This document shows, in pieces, positions 1-12,269 of a stretch of 64,000 nt of DNA. The notes under the pieces were generated by a model. It saw only the letters and a program-made list of their open reading frames with translations. It was not told the DNA's origin and made no database searches. The first letter of the stretch is position 1. Each line of letters opens with the position of its first letter. The position numbers and the translations under genes are program-made. This DNA is from Polytrichum commune. Its lineage: Eukaryota; Streptophyta; Polytrichopsida; Polytrichales; Polytrichaceae. Where the stretch lies: the NCBI GenBank assembly GCA_950295325.1, contig OX485807.1:50376440-50440439 (forward strand), in the 5' to 3' direction.

Positions 1-144
1 AATTTGGATAACTATTAAACCAAATCCAGCTATGGTACCTGAAATGAAGATTATGACATGGGAAAACTGCAATAATCCAACGAACTTGAAGATTGCCATG
101 TAAACCACAATAACCTCTAAAATTGTAACCTCTAAAGTCCTGAT

Positions 145-1000
145 CCAAAATTCACCTCCACACGCTGCATTTCAAACTATTTTCTTTGATGCCAAGTGGA
201 GGATTACCTGGATTCCTTGTGGCACTTGTGACCATATAGGCATATACCTGCAAAGATCACAAAATTGAAACCGTCAAGTTGTTCATGATGTAATCTGAGA
301 GGAAAATCTACACTGATGTGTGCAATTTTTTTGCCTTTGCAAATAGGTTCCTCTTTACCCATTCAAATTACCTTGGGCCAAAATCAAAACACAAAACTTA
401 TAACTTTGTTTGTTCATTTGTAGAACAACCACACAGTTTAGAAACATCATGTATTTTGTTGTTTGTGTTGCTAATAGTCAATCAAAATAATGTGGAATGT
501 CAACAAGTTAGCACGAGATGACCTAATTGCACATATCAATGTACTTTGGTATGTTAGGGTTAATGATGTGCCGGCCATGAACTATGACCTTTCACATGTA
601 ACTTGAGCTATATCCTAGTACATGTCTGCGGAGACAAGGTCATATGCCATAATACTAATTTGTTGAAACTATAGTAAATAGTCTTGTTAGTGTGGGTGGA
701 ATTCTCTAGCACGGGTCACACTAATTTCCTCATTAGGGTGGAATTAACATGGGTCCAAGACATTGGGCCTTTCCCCAAGTATTCATGAAGACTTCCAACC
801 AACACATTGAATATTTGTTATAAGACAAAAGTAGCACAAAATGAAATAATCATCCACTTTAGTTTTCTAGAAAAACAATAAATGTGACCCATTAGAATTT
901 TAGGGTAGATAGAAGATTAATTTGTCTCACATTAATTCTCAATATGAAACTTAACGTGGGCTCTAGAAAATTATTGTGGCCAATAGTAATAGGACTATTC
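145..1000. other. Extra segment present only in duplicate copy 1
   Basis: About 850 bp of AT-rich sequence interrupt the alignment between the two tandem copies. No convincing coding region is seen. I looked for terminal inverted repeats or a target duplication at its edges and saw none that were clear, so it is left as an indel of unknown origin. Confidence 0.55.
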
Positions 1001-2055
1001 AATGTAGTAGAATACTACACCAATATCTGCAATTAGGTTGCCCTATCAACATTCCACATTTTTTTGAACATTAATTACCACAGTTTCAAAGTACATGAAT
1101 TAATTTCTTGAATGTGGTTGCGATACAAATGAATAAGCAGAGTTATAAGTTTTTGTGATCTAATATTGACCCAAGGTAATTTGCAGGAGCAAAGAGGCAG
1201 AACATATTACAATGTAACCCAAATTAGCCACATGCATTAGCAGAAACATAGCAAAGTATGCGCACTGCTATGATGTAACTTATGGCCAGGAAACTCTATC
1301 GTAGTGGAAAGAACGCAGATCGGCGCTGTCCCCAGCCATGGCGACTGCAAAGGACCCACTTCCACGTTTCATGACTTTTCATAGGGGAATGCGATGTTTA
1401 TTGAGTAAGATAGAAACCAGCACTTAGAAGCAGAAATGTGGCAATGCGTGGTTCTCCTAGAAGTAGCAGGAAAATTAGTGGGGGTGTAGCAGATCCTGAG
1501 CCCTTTCCCGAAAAGCAGTTTGATTCGCTCTAAGTAAGCTAGCTGTGCCTAGAGTTAAACATTTCATTGAAAGATGTGTCAGGTTGAATGTGATGTTGAC
1601 GTATATTAAGATACGGACCTCCAGTAGCAGAAAAGTAGCTAAGTCTTTCCACTACAGAACCACTATGCATTTAAGACTGGTGCAACAAACAATTTACATC
1701 CCGCTGATGTGCAAGGACACTGCATCGTTCCAGCAGAATTTCTAGTGGAAAGCTTAGCAGAACCCGGGATGCAGCCATGCCTCCAAACTCCAAACTTCAA
1801 ACTCCAAAGGTACAAAAAGGGTGCAAATGGAGGAGGACCACCACAGTTTAGTCACTCAGGTGGTTTATTGATCGTGAGTTGCATGCCAAAAACCTTTCCC
1901 TTTGCACATTAGAAGTCGATTGCTGCAGCCTTGTGCACGGTGTTTTCTTGTCCCATTGATTGATTATAGGTGTGTTGATTTGATAGTACGAGGGAATAAA
2001 AGGAGACGGTTGGCAGAGTTGCTAGAGCTAGAAGAAGAGACTAGACTTGTTGCTA

Positions 2056-2769
2056 ATGGCGGATTCTCCTCCCTCCCTTGAAATCGAGGAGTCTGATATT
2101 GAGAGTCAGCAACAGAATAGCCTAAATTCTGAGCATGCCAATGCAAATGGATGCAACAAAGCATATGCATTCATTTGCAAGCACGGCGCACGATTACAAA
2201 ACCGTGTAGCACTTGGGTTCTCGAATATTTCAAAGGCCATCTTCTTACCGGCCGCTCATGTGGAGAACGGCCTGCTGGAGCCTGAGCACCTGATGGGCTA
2301 CAAAGCAAATGGACACATTCTCAAGCTCCTCGGAGGGCTTCTTACCATTTACACTCTGGTGTTCACAACATTGGCCCAGGGAAAAAGGTTGCGTTGTGTG
2401 CACTGGTGGATCCCATTTTCTCTCGTTCTCATTGTTTCAGTTGCTGTGGCCATTGCCGTTTTCTGTCAGCTCAAGAAAATGTCCCGCAGTGCCCGACAGG
2501 TACGTCTGCACCCTAGCCACACACGCTGAATTTCAGAAACACTTCAATTCCACTCCAATTGGATTAGTTTTGATGTTTATAGCTGAAGGATTCCCACGGT
2601 GTGATTTTGTGGGCAATGACGAAGGTGTCAATTTAACACACCTTTGAACTGGTGTCCTTGTCAGATGGTGATCTCTGTGGCTGTGCTTGGAGGACTCTGC
2701 GCGATGTCAACGATAACTCTCATCTCGTGCAGAGTATTACTCTGTCAATCATTGAAGTCTTTGGGATAG
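2056..2769 (+). CDS. Small three-pass membrane protein, copy 1 (two exons)
   Basis: Exon 1 is 2056-2499 and exon 2 is 2665-2769. The donor (CAG|GTACGT) and acceptor (TTGTCAG|ATG) join in phase 0, giving 182 aa. The start is the ATG opening MADSPPSLEIEESD, which is conserved in the second copy. Residues 1-85 are polar and acidic, then come three hydrophobic segments near 88-107, 119-137 and 149-172; the third is encoded mostly by exon 2. A basic stretch (KKMSRSARQ) lies between segments 2 and 3. I recognise no family and assign no function; a membrane location is inferred from the hydrophobic segments. The paralogue at 4898-5594 supports both the start and the splice. Confidence 0.72.
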
Positions 2770-3650
2770 TAATTTAATAACCGACAGCCGAACCATTACA
2801 ATTTTACGATCTAGTTGTCATGCTTCCAACAACATTTTCCATTGACTGATGCTAATTTTGTACTTCTGGGGACTTGAAGCAACAAAGCTTATGTATTGTG
2901 AACGGTAAACAAGACCATATCTCTTGCTGCAGATCACATTTGGACCTGGACCGTGGATGAGCCCGTCACACATACTCTTTCAAAATTTCCCCAAATTGTG
3001 TTGCTGCCACATTCAAATTGTGTTATGCCACATTCAAATTGTGTTCCTGTCACATTCTTGTCGAATTTAAGAGCTCGGAATGCGGGAATTAGCATGAACA
3101 AGATAGAGTTGCATTCATCATAGGGTTCTTCAAGTTTGTTGATTATATATATGTCACACCGTGGCCATATTGCAATTTCCATACATTTTGCAACAAAAGA
3201 TGCTTAAATCATTGAATCCAACGGTAATGGTGAACCTCAGGTTCAAGGTTGGTATATTGCATCTTGTAAGTGGAGTAAGACCACGTGCAAGGTTTCCATC
3301 TGTGTAGCCCATGACAGGCGAACTGAAGTTATTCATTGTGAGCACTGGAAATGCGAATGAAGCTACAAGGTCACATAATATAACTTGCACCAACACAACA
3401 TGAACCATAATCTACCCTTGGGGACCGTCTCACTAAGCCACCAGCATTTCACACAAAGCATACTAGAGAATTCTAGAGCAGTTCACATGGGAATGGCATG
3501 TGGAATTTGCATTCTGCTACAGCCATCCCTTTCTGCTCTCTTTATGCAGCCATGTTTTGTAGCAGAATCGTTCATGCGAGATGTACTCAGAGGTTCAATA
3601 GTGGGTGCAGAGCCAAAAGTGTTTGATCCCCTGGGTCAGTCACCTCAGAA
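2770..3650. other. Non-coding 3' flank and inter-duplicate linker
   Basis: Sequence to about 3484 is matched in copy 2 downstream of its gene and is presumed 3' flank. A small internal direct repeat built on CACATTCAAATTGTGTT lies near 3008-3045; copy 2 has one fewer unit. From 3485 to 3650 the sequence is unique to the junction between the copies. No gene is supported here. Confidence 0.6.
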
Positions 3651-6297
3651 ATTATATAACTATTAATTCAAGTCCAGCTATGGTACCTGATATGAAGATT
3701 ATAACATGTGGAAACTGCAATAATCCAACAAACTTGAAGATTGCCATGGAAACCACCGTTCAACCTGTAAAATGTCACCTCTGACTATTTAATGTAGGGC
3801 AATACTACATCGATATGTGCAATTAGGTTGCTCCACGATAATTTACCAACATTCCACATTAATTTGACCATTTATTACCACATTTATTACCACTGTACAT
3901 AAATCAATTTCTTGAATGTGGTTGTTGTACGGATAAGTAAACAGCGTTATAAGTTTTTGTGGTCTAATATTGACCCAAGGTAATTTGCAGGAGTAGAGAG
4001 GCAATATATAATTTAATGCAACCCAAATTAGTGACATGCATTAGCAGAACGTAGCAAAGTATGCGTACTGCTACAAAGTAACACTTAATTATGGCCAGGA
4101 AACTCTATCGTAGTGGAAAGAACGCAGGTCGGCCATGTCCCCAGTCATGGCGCCTACAATGGGCCCACTTCCACGTTTCAAGACTTTGCATAGGGGAATA
4201 CGATGTTTTATTGAGTAAGATAGATACCAGGATTTGGAAGCAGAAATGTGGCAGTGCGTGATTCTCCTAGAAGTAGCAGAAAAATTAGTGGGGGGTGTAG
4301 CAGATCCTGAGCCCTTTCCCGGAAGGATCAAAGAAAAGGCCGCAGGGATCAAATTACAAAGAGTCAGTTTGATTCGCTCTAAGAAAGTTAGCCGTGCCTA
4401 GAGTTAAACATTTCATTGAGAGATGTGTCAAGTGGAATGTGATGTTGACGTATATTAAAATACCTCCAGTAGCAGAAAAGTAGCAAGGTCGCTCCACTCC
4501 AGAACCCACTATGCGTTTAAGCCTGGTGCAACAAATAACTTACATCACACTGATGTGCAGGACAATGGATGGTTCCAGCAGAATTTCTAGTGGAAAGCTT
4601 AGCAGAACCCAGCATGCACCCATGCCTCCAAACTTCAAACTCCAAAGGTACAAAAAGGGTGCAAATGGAGGAGGAGCCACCACAGTTTAGTCACTCAGGT
4701 GGTTTATTGATCGTGAGTTGCATGCCAAAAACCTTTCCATTTCCACATTAGAAGTCGATTGCTGCAGCCTTGTGCACGGTGTTTCCTTGTCCCATTGATT
4801 GATTGTGGGTGTGTTGATTTGATAATACGCGGGAATTACAAAAGACGATTGGCAGAGCTGCTAGAGCTAGCGTCAGAAGAAAATAGACTTGTTGCTAATG
4901 GCAGATTCTCCTCCCTCCCTTGAAATCGAGGAGTCTGATATTGAGATCCAGCAACAGAATAGCTTAAATTTTGAGCATGCCAACGCAAATGGATGCAACA
5001 AAGCATATGCATTCATTCGCGAGCACAGCGCATTATTACAAATCCTTGTCGCACTTCTGTTCTCGAAGATTTCAAAGGCCATCTTCTCACCGGCCACTCA
5101 TGTGGAGAACGGCCTGCTGGAGCCTGACCGCCTGATGGGCCACAAAGCGTATAGATACATTCTCAAGCTCCTCGGAGGGCTTCTTACCATTTACACTCTG
5201 GTGTTGACAACATTGGCCCAGGGAACAAGGTTGCGTTGTGTGCACTGGTGGATCCCATTTTCTCTCGTTCTCATTCCTTCAGTTGCTGTGGCCATTGCCG
5301 TTTTTTTTCAGCTCAAGAAAATGTCCCGTAGTGCCCGACAGGTACGTCTGCACCCCAGCCACACACGCTGAATTTCAGAAACACTGCAATTGTACTCCAA
5401 TTGTATTAGTTTGATGTTTATAGGTTAAGGGTTCCACGGTGAGATTTTGTGGGCGATGAAGAAGGTGTCAATTTAACACACCTTTGAACTGGTGTCCTTG
5501 TCAGATGGTGATCTCTGTGGCTGTGCTTGGATGTCTTTGTGCGACATCAACGATAACTCTCATCTCGTGCAGAGTATTACTCTGTCAACCATGAAAGTCT
5601 TTGGGATACTAGTTTAATAGAAAGCTGAACCGTTACAATTTTAGGACCTAGTTGTCATACTTCCAACAACATTTTACAATGACTGGTGTTAAATTTGTAC
5701 TTCTGAGGACTTGAAGCAATAAAGCTTATGTTATGTGGACGGTGAATAAGACCATATCTCTTGCTGCACATGACATTTGGACCTGCAACGTGGATGAGCC
5801 CGTCACACATACTCTTTCAAGTTTTCCCCAAATTGTGTTGCTGCCACATTCAAATTGTGTTCCTGTCACATTCTGGTCGAATTTAGGCTCTCGGAATACG
5901 GGAATCGGGGTGAACAAGATAGAATTGCATTCATCATAGGGTTCTTCAAGTTTGTTGATCATATGTCACATTGTGACACATATAACAATTTCCATACATT
6001 TTTCAATAGAAGGTGCTTAAATCATTGAATCCAACGGTAAGATGAACCTCAGGTTCATGGTTGATATATTGCATCTTGTAAGTGGAGTAAGACCAGGCCC
6101 AGGGTCTACATATGTGTATCCTATGATAATCGAACTGAAGTCTTCATTGTGAGCATTGGAAATGCAAATGAAGCTACAAGGTCACCTTATATATAACTTG
6201 CACCAAGACAACATGAACCATAATTTACCATTGGGGACCGTCTCACTAAGCCACCAGCATTTCACACATAGCGTAGAGAATTCTAGAGTGGTTCAAT
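3651..6297. repeat. Tandem duplication, copy 2
   Basis: Second copy of the block described at 1-3484, in the same orientation, containing the paralogous gene 4898-5594. It ends near a shared motif GAGAATTCTAGAG, after which the sequences diverge completely. Confidence 0.9.
4898..5594 (+). CDS. Small three-pass membrane protein, copy 2 (two exons)
   Basis: Paralogue of 2056-2769 with the same exon structure: exon 1 4898-5341 (again 444 nt) and exon 2 5505-5594, joined in phase 0. The product is 177 aa, five residues shorter than copy 1: substitutions turn the region corresponding to SLKSLG into a TGA right after Gln-Pro. The three hydrophobic segments are preserved. Both copies keep an open frame, intact splice sites and mostly conservative changes, which suggests at least one is or was functional. 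No promoter or function could be assigned. Confidence 0.7.
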
Positions 6298-6489
6298 TAA
6301 TATTCAGTAGAAAGTAATCACAAGGTTCAACGCAGCAACATGAATGCGTGGATGTTGAAGACTCTAGTTTAGGATGGTAGTAAGTAGTTTGGAACAAGAG
6401 CTTACTAGTTATACCTAATATCAAATCATGTTATTGGCCAAATCATTATGTGGAACTATGAATATATGAATATACTTTTGGTGAAGTTA

Positions 6490-7830
6490 TCATAAAGTAT
6501 ACACATATAATTGTGCCAAGTTTATTGCCGCTTCGTTCAATTTGAACACTCGAAAAACATTGAATGCCATAGCTCTATATAAACCCCTTGCAATACACTT
6601 ACATGAATTCCTCCACACTTGGATAAATTCCGTCTCACTGCTCCATGTTCTTGTCCTACAATTTTTATAGGAGACTTCAATGTGAATATGTTGAAGGCAT
6701 CTCCTCAATCTAAAACATTGGAAAACTATATGAGACATTATAACTTTGAAAATATTTTTTCCACGGTCCACAACAACCTATAATTCACAATTAGATCATA
6801 TATGGACTCATGCTATTCTTACCAATTGTCAGTCAGGATACCCATAATCATATTGGACAGATCATAAACTACTTTATGAAGCATTTAAATTACATGATCA
6901 TCTCCCACTTGTCCATTTTCTTGACACAATTCCAATGTTTCCCTTATGATGGGTTGCATTCAAACAAGCCACAAGAACTACCAAACCCTGCCCACCCACC
7001 CCCCTCTCTCCTATTGCCACGTTGAACCCAAAATAACAAAAAAATTAAGCATTCCTAACACACCCACAACCCACCTACAATGATCTACAAGAAATCCAAT
7101 CTTTGTTAAATATAAGTGCAAATATCGCCAAAATCGCTAAGGTGGAAGCCCAAAAAATCACAACCCTCACGGGGAGATCACAAGCTATATACTTTTGTAC
7201 ACCACATGCGGTTGGGGTTAATTAAAGATGGGCTGTTTATCTAAATTTCTTGAAAAATTGGCACCCTATTAGTCGACCTCTGCTTAAAAAATCTATCCAA
7301 TGGGAGAGCCCCCATACCGGATGGCATCCCCGACAACATCTTAAAAGCTCTACCAAATACCATTCATGACATGCTGTGCTCATTATTCCTACGATGCTAC
7401 CATCGAAAAGCAATACCAAAAAAATGGAAACATACCATCACAATATTACTCCACAAAAAAGACAACCCTGCAATAATCACCAACTATAGACCTATGGCCT
7501 TAGTGTGTACAATCTAAAAACTATACACAAGCAAATTAGCCTCCCTCCTTACCACCTTCCGTGAACAACTTAGAATGCTCTATCATATCTAATAAGGCTT
7601 CCCGTCCAATGAGAAACATGGCTACACAAATTCAAGCAAACATCACAGCACTAGAAGAAGCCACATTCATACATATTGACATCAACCTCACATACATAGC
7701 CTTAAAAAAATGCGTTTGGCTCTATTGACCACCCACACCTTGAACCCTAAATGAAAGACCTTGGATACACCCCAAACGCCATTGAACCTATTGGAAACAT
7801 ATACACATGATCATCCAGGGACATAAGATG
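6490..7830 (+). mobile_element. Decayed LINE-type non-LTR retrotransposon
   Basis: Plus-strand translation across several frames gives two diagnostic parts. Near 6560-6800 is an APE-type endonuclease tail: an IFIGDFNVN motif at 6663-6687, then LDHIW-like residues near 6790. Near 7270-7510 is the start of a reverse transcriptase domain: PDGIPDNILKAL, later KWKHTITILLHKKDNPA and ITNYRPMALVCTI. In known LINEs the P-D-G-I-P and N-Y-R-P blocks are hallmarks of RVT_1. Stops and frameshifts interrupt every frame. The catalytic (Y/F)xDD block, 5' end and poly(A) tail were not found, so this is an internal relic. Confidence 0.82.
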
Positions 7831-7923
7831 GTTACGATGCATGTTCTTTAGTATGTTATACCATAACAACAACAATGTTCCAGGAACACAATATTTGCAC
7901 AATGAATAATGATGAATTGTCTA

Positions 7924-8450
7924 TCCTACTACATTGTTTATGGTATTTAGTGTCACATGCATAATAGTGTCACTAACCCTATTTTGAGGTGTATCCTAGG
8001 TTACTATAATGATCAACAACTTCATCATTAGTGTCACCGCATGACAATTGGTGTTCACATGCGCTTGCTAATGTCGTGGCATGAGTACGTTTGATAGTGT
8101 TATGAGGTGGAGGCCTATATTACACGATAGCCTACAAGTTGACTAAAAGTGTACAATAATGATACTTGACATTACTAAGCTCAAGAATATCTTCCTTTTG
8201 CATACTAAAATGTAAACACATGACACTTGCTATTAGTATGCTCAATGTAATATCTTTTGCTTACATATTAAAATACAAAACTATCATCTCAAATATCCCA
8301 ATGTGCTATGATATAATGCAAATAAATATCACTTCAAAAATCACTCATGTTGACAATTAGGAAACGTGACACTTTTCAACCTCAAGGCATCTAGGTTAGG
8401 CCCTTCACAAATATATACATGACACTAAATACCATAAATGCTGTATTATA
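7924..8450. mobile_element. MITE-like element with CACTAAATA-type ends
   Basis: A 19-bp sequence TTTATGGTATTTAGTGTCA at 7937-7955 recurs as its perfect reverse complement at 8420-8438; weaker similarity continues outward. The interior of about 460 bp is AT-rich and non-coding. The ends resemble other elements in this window whose termini contain CACTAAATA. No target duplication was identified. The LINE relic lies immediately to the left. Confidence 0.62.
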
Positions 8451-8494
8451 CTGTGCAATACTGAGAAAAAACAGCAGGAGCAAGTTGGTTGTTT

Positions 8495-8592
8495 TGTTTG
8501 GTATTTGGACAGAAGGGTTTGGCAGATGCTCAGTAGAGTATAATATTCAATTCATGTAACCTAACTTAAGGTTTTTTTCCTGCACATAGTAT
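8495..8592. repeat. Dispersed direct repeat, copy 1
   Basis: About 95 bp starting TGTTTGGTATTTGGA and containing GAGTATAATATT and a CTTAAGG box; a diverged copy in the same orientation is at about 9261-9358. The two flank a MITE (8663-9024). Confidence 0.6.
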
Positions 8593-8662
8593 TGGTAGTA
8601 CTTGGCCGCAGAGACTTTGGTAGCAGAAAATCCTAGAAGAAAACCACGACAACAGGAAACGA

Positions 8663-9024
8663 CAGTGTCACTAATTTTAATTGTCTTGATCGATACTAAT
8701 TGTAAACTGCAGTGTAGTGTCACCAACACTAAATGTTAACCCAACATTATTTGCCATTACTTGTAATTTTTGGATGATTATATAGTTACAGTGTTGTGAT
8801 TACAATCACTTATCAAGTGATTTTTTTTCCCAAATTTCAAATCATCAATGACAATATTTCATGACAAGTTGGTGACAGAGGAAGGTAGGGGGTTGGCCAA
8901 TGGATGAACTCGTCCATCATCCATGACAATATTTGTTCACTTGTTCGCAAGAAGTGTTATCCAAAAAGTTACGGTAGTGACATAAAACACCATATGACAC
9001 TAAATATCATATTTAGTGTAGTAG
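8663..9024 (+). mobile_element. MITE family member A
   Basis: About 360 bp of non-coding sequence homologous along its length to 19060-19453 (same orientation) and to the reverse complement of 20777-21156. Shared landmarks are GTGTCACCAACACTAAATG, ATCCATGACAATATTT, CAAGAAGTGTTATCC and the right end ATATTTAGTGTAGTAG-type motif. The left end appears truncated against a segment resembling the minisatellite at 9884. The homology was read by eye. Confidence 0.68.
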
Positions 9025-9260
9025 AAGATGATAGCAGCGGAAGTCTTGTTTATGGAGTCATTTCATGCTAGTATTTGAAAATTGCTTTAAACCAAGATCA
9101 TGTACTCTCAGTTCTTCATGTTCATAATCTCTATGTATAATAGAAATATCTATATTCATAACTTCATTTGATATAATTTATAATAAGCTTGAAGTGACAA
9201 CTATTTAATAAAGAATTGGAATAAATGATTGGGACAAAGCCTCTCATAGCTACGCCAACT

Positions 9261-9358
9261 TGTTTGGTATTTGGATAGAAAGTTATGGTCGATGCTGAGG
9301 GGAGTATAATATTAAAATAATGTAACTTCACTTAAGGATTTCCCATATACATATCATA
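9261..9358. repeat. Dispersed direct repeat, copy 2
   Basis: Diverged copy of 8495-8592, same orientation, with the same TGTTTGGTATTTGGA start and GAGTATAATATT core. Confidence 0.6.
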
Positions 9359-9883
9359 GGTTGACAATATAATCCACAATCCATGTGGGATATGTAAACT
9401 TCGAAGATGAAAGTCTTGGTAGTCCTCTTGAATGTATTTGTCTGTATCTTTTGCATAACAACTTCAAAGTTATTCTTGGACGTAGTACTTTGTTCCATGT
9501 ACCAACTTTCTCTAGTTGGACACAATTCCAAATAAATGCATCTTCTTTGTCGAATTAAGGTTCCAAACTTTATTAAGGACATAGACTAAGTTTGTAGTAT
9601 ATAGTTTAACAATTTTATGTTAATCCATTTTCTTTTGCGACTTAGAATATAATGGGAACCCCTCCTCTATGTAATATCATATAGTGGATTATTAACACTG
9701 CATAAGCTTGTGTAGAGTGCGAATTTATTATTTTCCTGGGCAAGCGTGACCTAAATCATAGTAAATTCCCGCAAATTTTGTCTAGAAATAATCCGACGTT
9801 CATTTGTAGAATGATTTTTAATTAGTGGGACCTGCCATCAATCAACCCACGCTAGTCTCGGTGGTACTTGGCCGCGGCGAACA

Positions 9884-10265
9884 CGGTAGCAGGAAAGTAG
9901 CAGGAAATTAGCAAAAGCCAAGCAGAAACCCCACAAAGAGAACCACGGTAGCAGGAAAGTAGCAGCACATTAGCAGAATCCAAGCAGGAAACACCACAAA
10001 GAGAACCACGGTAGCAGGAAAGTAGCAGCACATTAGCAGAATCCAAGCAGGAAACACCACAAAGAGAACCACGGTAGCAGGAACGTAGAAGAAAATTAGC
10101 AGGATCCAAACAGGAAACCCCACAAAGAGAGCTACGGTAGCAGGAAAGTAGCAGAATATTAGCAAAAGCCAAGCAGGAAACCCCACAAAGAGAACCACGG
10201 AAGCAGGAAAGTAGCAGAAACCGAGCAGGAAAGTCTACAAGAGAACCATGGTAGCAGGAAAGTGT
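9884..10265. repeat. 62-63-bp minisatellite
   Basis: About 6.5 head-to-tail units begin at 9884, 9946, 10009, 10072, 10135, 10198 and (short) about 10247. Each contains CGGTAGCAGGAAAGTAGCAG, an ATTAGCA box, AAGCAGGAAA and CCACAAAGAGAACCA. Because 63 is a multiple of three, frames stay open on the minus strand, but these have no other sign of coding. A diverged single unit sits at about 8597-8665. The array ends about 300 bp upstream of the trihelix start codon, so it may lie in that gene's promoter. Confidence 0.88.
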
Positions 10266-10558
10266 AGTAGAAAACGAGAGGATAATAAGAGAAAACTCCT
10301 GTCAATTTCTATTGAAGACTCTGACATCCTTGCCTGCTTAAGATTGTTGTGCGTAATTTCTTAGGCATGCCTTCAACTGAAGTGGAATTCTAAATTGCAC
10401 ATCGTCACTACACTGATTTCGTGGTGGTGTCTGCGATTGAATCAGGATTGTGTACTCTCTGTTCTTCATGTGCTTCACCTCTACTAGGGTAGAAACTCCC
10501 AGCTCTTGCCCTCTTTCCCCCAACTGCAGCATCTGAATCTTTGTAATGCAAGAGCGTC

Positions 10559-11290
10559 ATGAGTACGGGTGATGAGGCCGATGGCGTGCACGCCACTTCT
10601 AATTCCTTGAGCGAGCAAGCAGAGAACGACAAGAAACGGAAACGAGCAGCGAAATGGAGCCAGGAAGAATCCATCGCACTGCTCAAGAGTCTGAGGGATT
10701 TAGTGCAGGAGAGCGAAGGAGGGAAGCAGTGTGTCAAGGGCCCGGCCAAGTGGGAACGCATTTCTGAGGAGCTCGTTGGCCACGGCTACCAGAAAAGAGA
10801 GGCGACAAGTGTCGGCGAGAGGTGGGATAAAATTTGTCAAGGATACCTTAAGGTTGAAAAGCACTTGAGAGCCAGCGATAATTTCGCACAGGCTCTACGT
10901 GAGACCAGAAAAGAGTTCAAGTTCTTGCCTGCAGAGTACACACAGGAGTGGCACGCGTTGGCCGCTACGTGTGACCCCAGGCAAAAGAAGAAGCAGAGGA
11001 ATGGTGGAGCGGAATTAGCCATGGTGGAAAATACCGATGCTTTGCCATGTGATGTTAGTCCAGCGTCGGTCTCATTTGAAACCATCCCCCAGGCATTCCG
11101 TAAATTTATCAGGAGTGTGGAGTCCCTGCTATCTTGCAGCAGAGATGCAGCCAGTCCAAGCCAAAGATGTGACGAGACGGATGAACTAGGTGACATTGTG
11201 AGGTCTTTGCTTTCTATAGTCGAAGCGGTGAAGACGAATGCCAAATTCGAGAAGTCAGGTTCTCCAATCAGCAAATCTTACCTTTCCTAA
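10559..11290 (+). CDS. Trihelix (Myb/SANT-like) DNA-binding protein
   Basis: Single-exon frame of 243 aa starting MSTGDEADG. A basic run KKRKRAAK near residues 25-32 could be a nuclear signal. A Myb/SANT-like trihelix domain follows at about 32-115: it opens AKWSQEESIALLKSL, continues PAKWERISEELVGHGYQ, and has the typical SVGERWDKICQGYLKVEKHL third-helix region, followed by EFKFLPAEYTQEWHAL. This arrangement is that of Myb_DNA-bind_4 / GT-type plant transcription factors. The C-terminal third is unrecognised. The base composition is higher in GC than the flanks, and the long clean frame supports a real gene. The start is the first in-frame ATG; nothing clearly upstream argues for another. 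Confidence 0.85.
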   Translation: MSTGDEADGVHATSNSLSEQAENDKKRKRAAKWSQEESIALLKSLRDLVQESEGGKQCVKGPAKWERISEELVGHGYQKREATSVGERWDKICQGYLKVEKHLRASDNFAQALRETRKEFKFLPAEYTQEWHALAATCDPRQKKKQRNGGAELAMVENTDALPCDVSPASVSFETIPQAFRKFIRSVESLLSCSRDAASPSQRCDETDELGDIVRSLLSIVEAVKTNAKFEKSGSPISKSYLS

Positions 11291-12269
11291 CCTAGAGATC
11301 ATTGGCAATTTTAAGCTCAAACAGGCCTTTCAAGATGCATTGAAGATTTACAAGTTTGAAAGCTTCGAAATGCAATATGTATTTAATTTTGAGATTTCTA
11401 AGGTGAGTTTAGAATTGCTGATCATCAGAATTTGGTGGACCCATTAAGTGTACCAATTCCGGGGAGCGGTGGGTCATGTTTTGATCCGATTTACGTTTCT
11501 TGACATCCAAGCTTCAGCACTGATCACTTCAAACTATTCGCAACTTGATCATCTACTAATTGTGTGTACTGCACTGCACAGAGCCGTATTATTCTCTGGA
11601 AATTGACAAGCGGGAGTGGAAATTGGTGCATGGTCTTGCTCATAGTTTGTCAGAAGATCACGGGCGCAGGTCAAGGCCAACACCTAGGTCGGTTTCTAAC
11701 TCAATGGACATTAGATGTCGCAGGCAAATCGGAATAGTCTCTAGAAACTGAACTGCCTTCTCCTCTTCCTGCTTCATGTTCTGAAAATTAGCAGCAGATT
11801 CCCCTTCGTAATGCAGATTTATCATTGTTGAAACGGAGGGTGAGTGTAGGTCAAGATCCGCTTTTAGGGTTTCTGTGTTTCTGACTTGGAGTTGCCATGA
11901 CTTGGTCATTTTATTCGCTCCTCTCAGAACCCTCGACCGTGACTGATGTTGAGGCCTAATTTCCACATTTTAGTCTAGCAGACATCTACAGGGTCAAGGA
12001 GCTATCATTTGATAGTATGAAGCTGGCTGTAATCTGAATTGAGAACATTGTCTGACACTGTCTCTAGGAATCTATAGAAGTGTACTTCTGTAATATTCTG
12101 GATGGTGACTTGTGATTGCATTTCGTATTTCCAGGACTTGGTCCTCTCCACATTATCACGTGAGACTTCACAAATTCTATGTCTCGTCATAAAGTAGGCT
12201 CTAAAGAGATGCCATTTTATTCACAGAGATGCCAATTCCAGTCTTCCAGAGCAAGCAGAGCAATACCGG
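11291..12269. other. Non-coding flank of the trihelix gene
   Basis: AT-rich sequence with no supported gene. Two stretches (about 11735-11940 and 12055-12170) share weak blocks such as CTCTAG(G)AA and GACTTGGTC, possibly an old local duplication, but the similarity is too poor to delimit. Confidence 0.4.

Larger units (their letters stand above)
1..3484. repeat. Tandem duplication, copy 1
   Basis: This block is repeated downstream at about 3651-6297. Matching landmarks are the segment around 10-108 with 3660-3760, 1005-3484 with 3785-6297, and the two membrane-protein genes inside. Copy 1 carries about 850 extra bases (roughly 145-1000) absent from copy 2; whether this is an insertion here or a deletion there cannot be decided from the window. 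The copies differ by scattered substitutions and small indels, so the duplication is not very recent. Copy 1 may continue to the left of base 1. Confidence 0.9.

Noticed and set aside
9852-10198. Two overlapping minus-strand frames of about 100 codons over the minisatellite
   Set aside because: Period-63 repetition keeps frames open; the peptides are repeats without any recognisable domain.
10837-11274. 145-codon frame antisense to the trihelix gene
   Set aside because: Shadow of the plus-strand gene; no domain on the minus strand.
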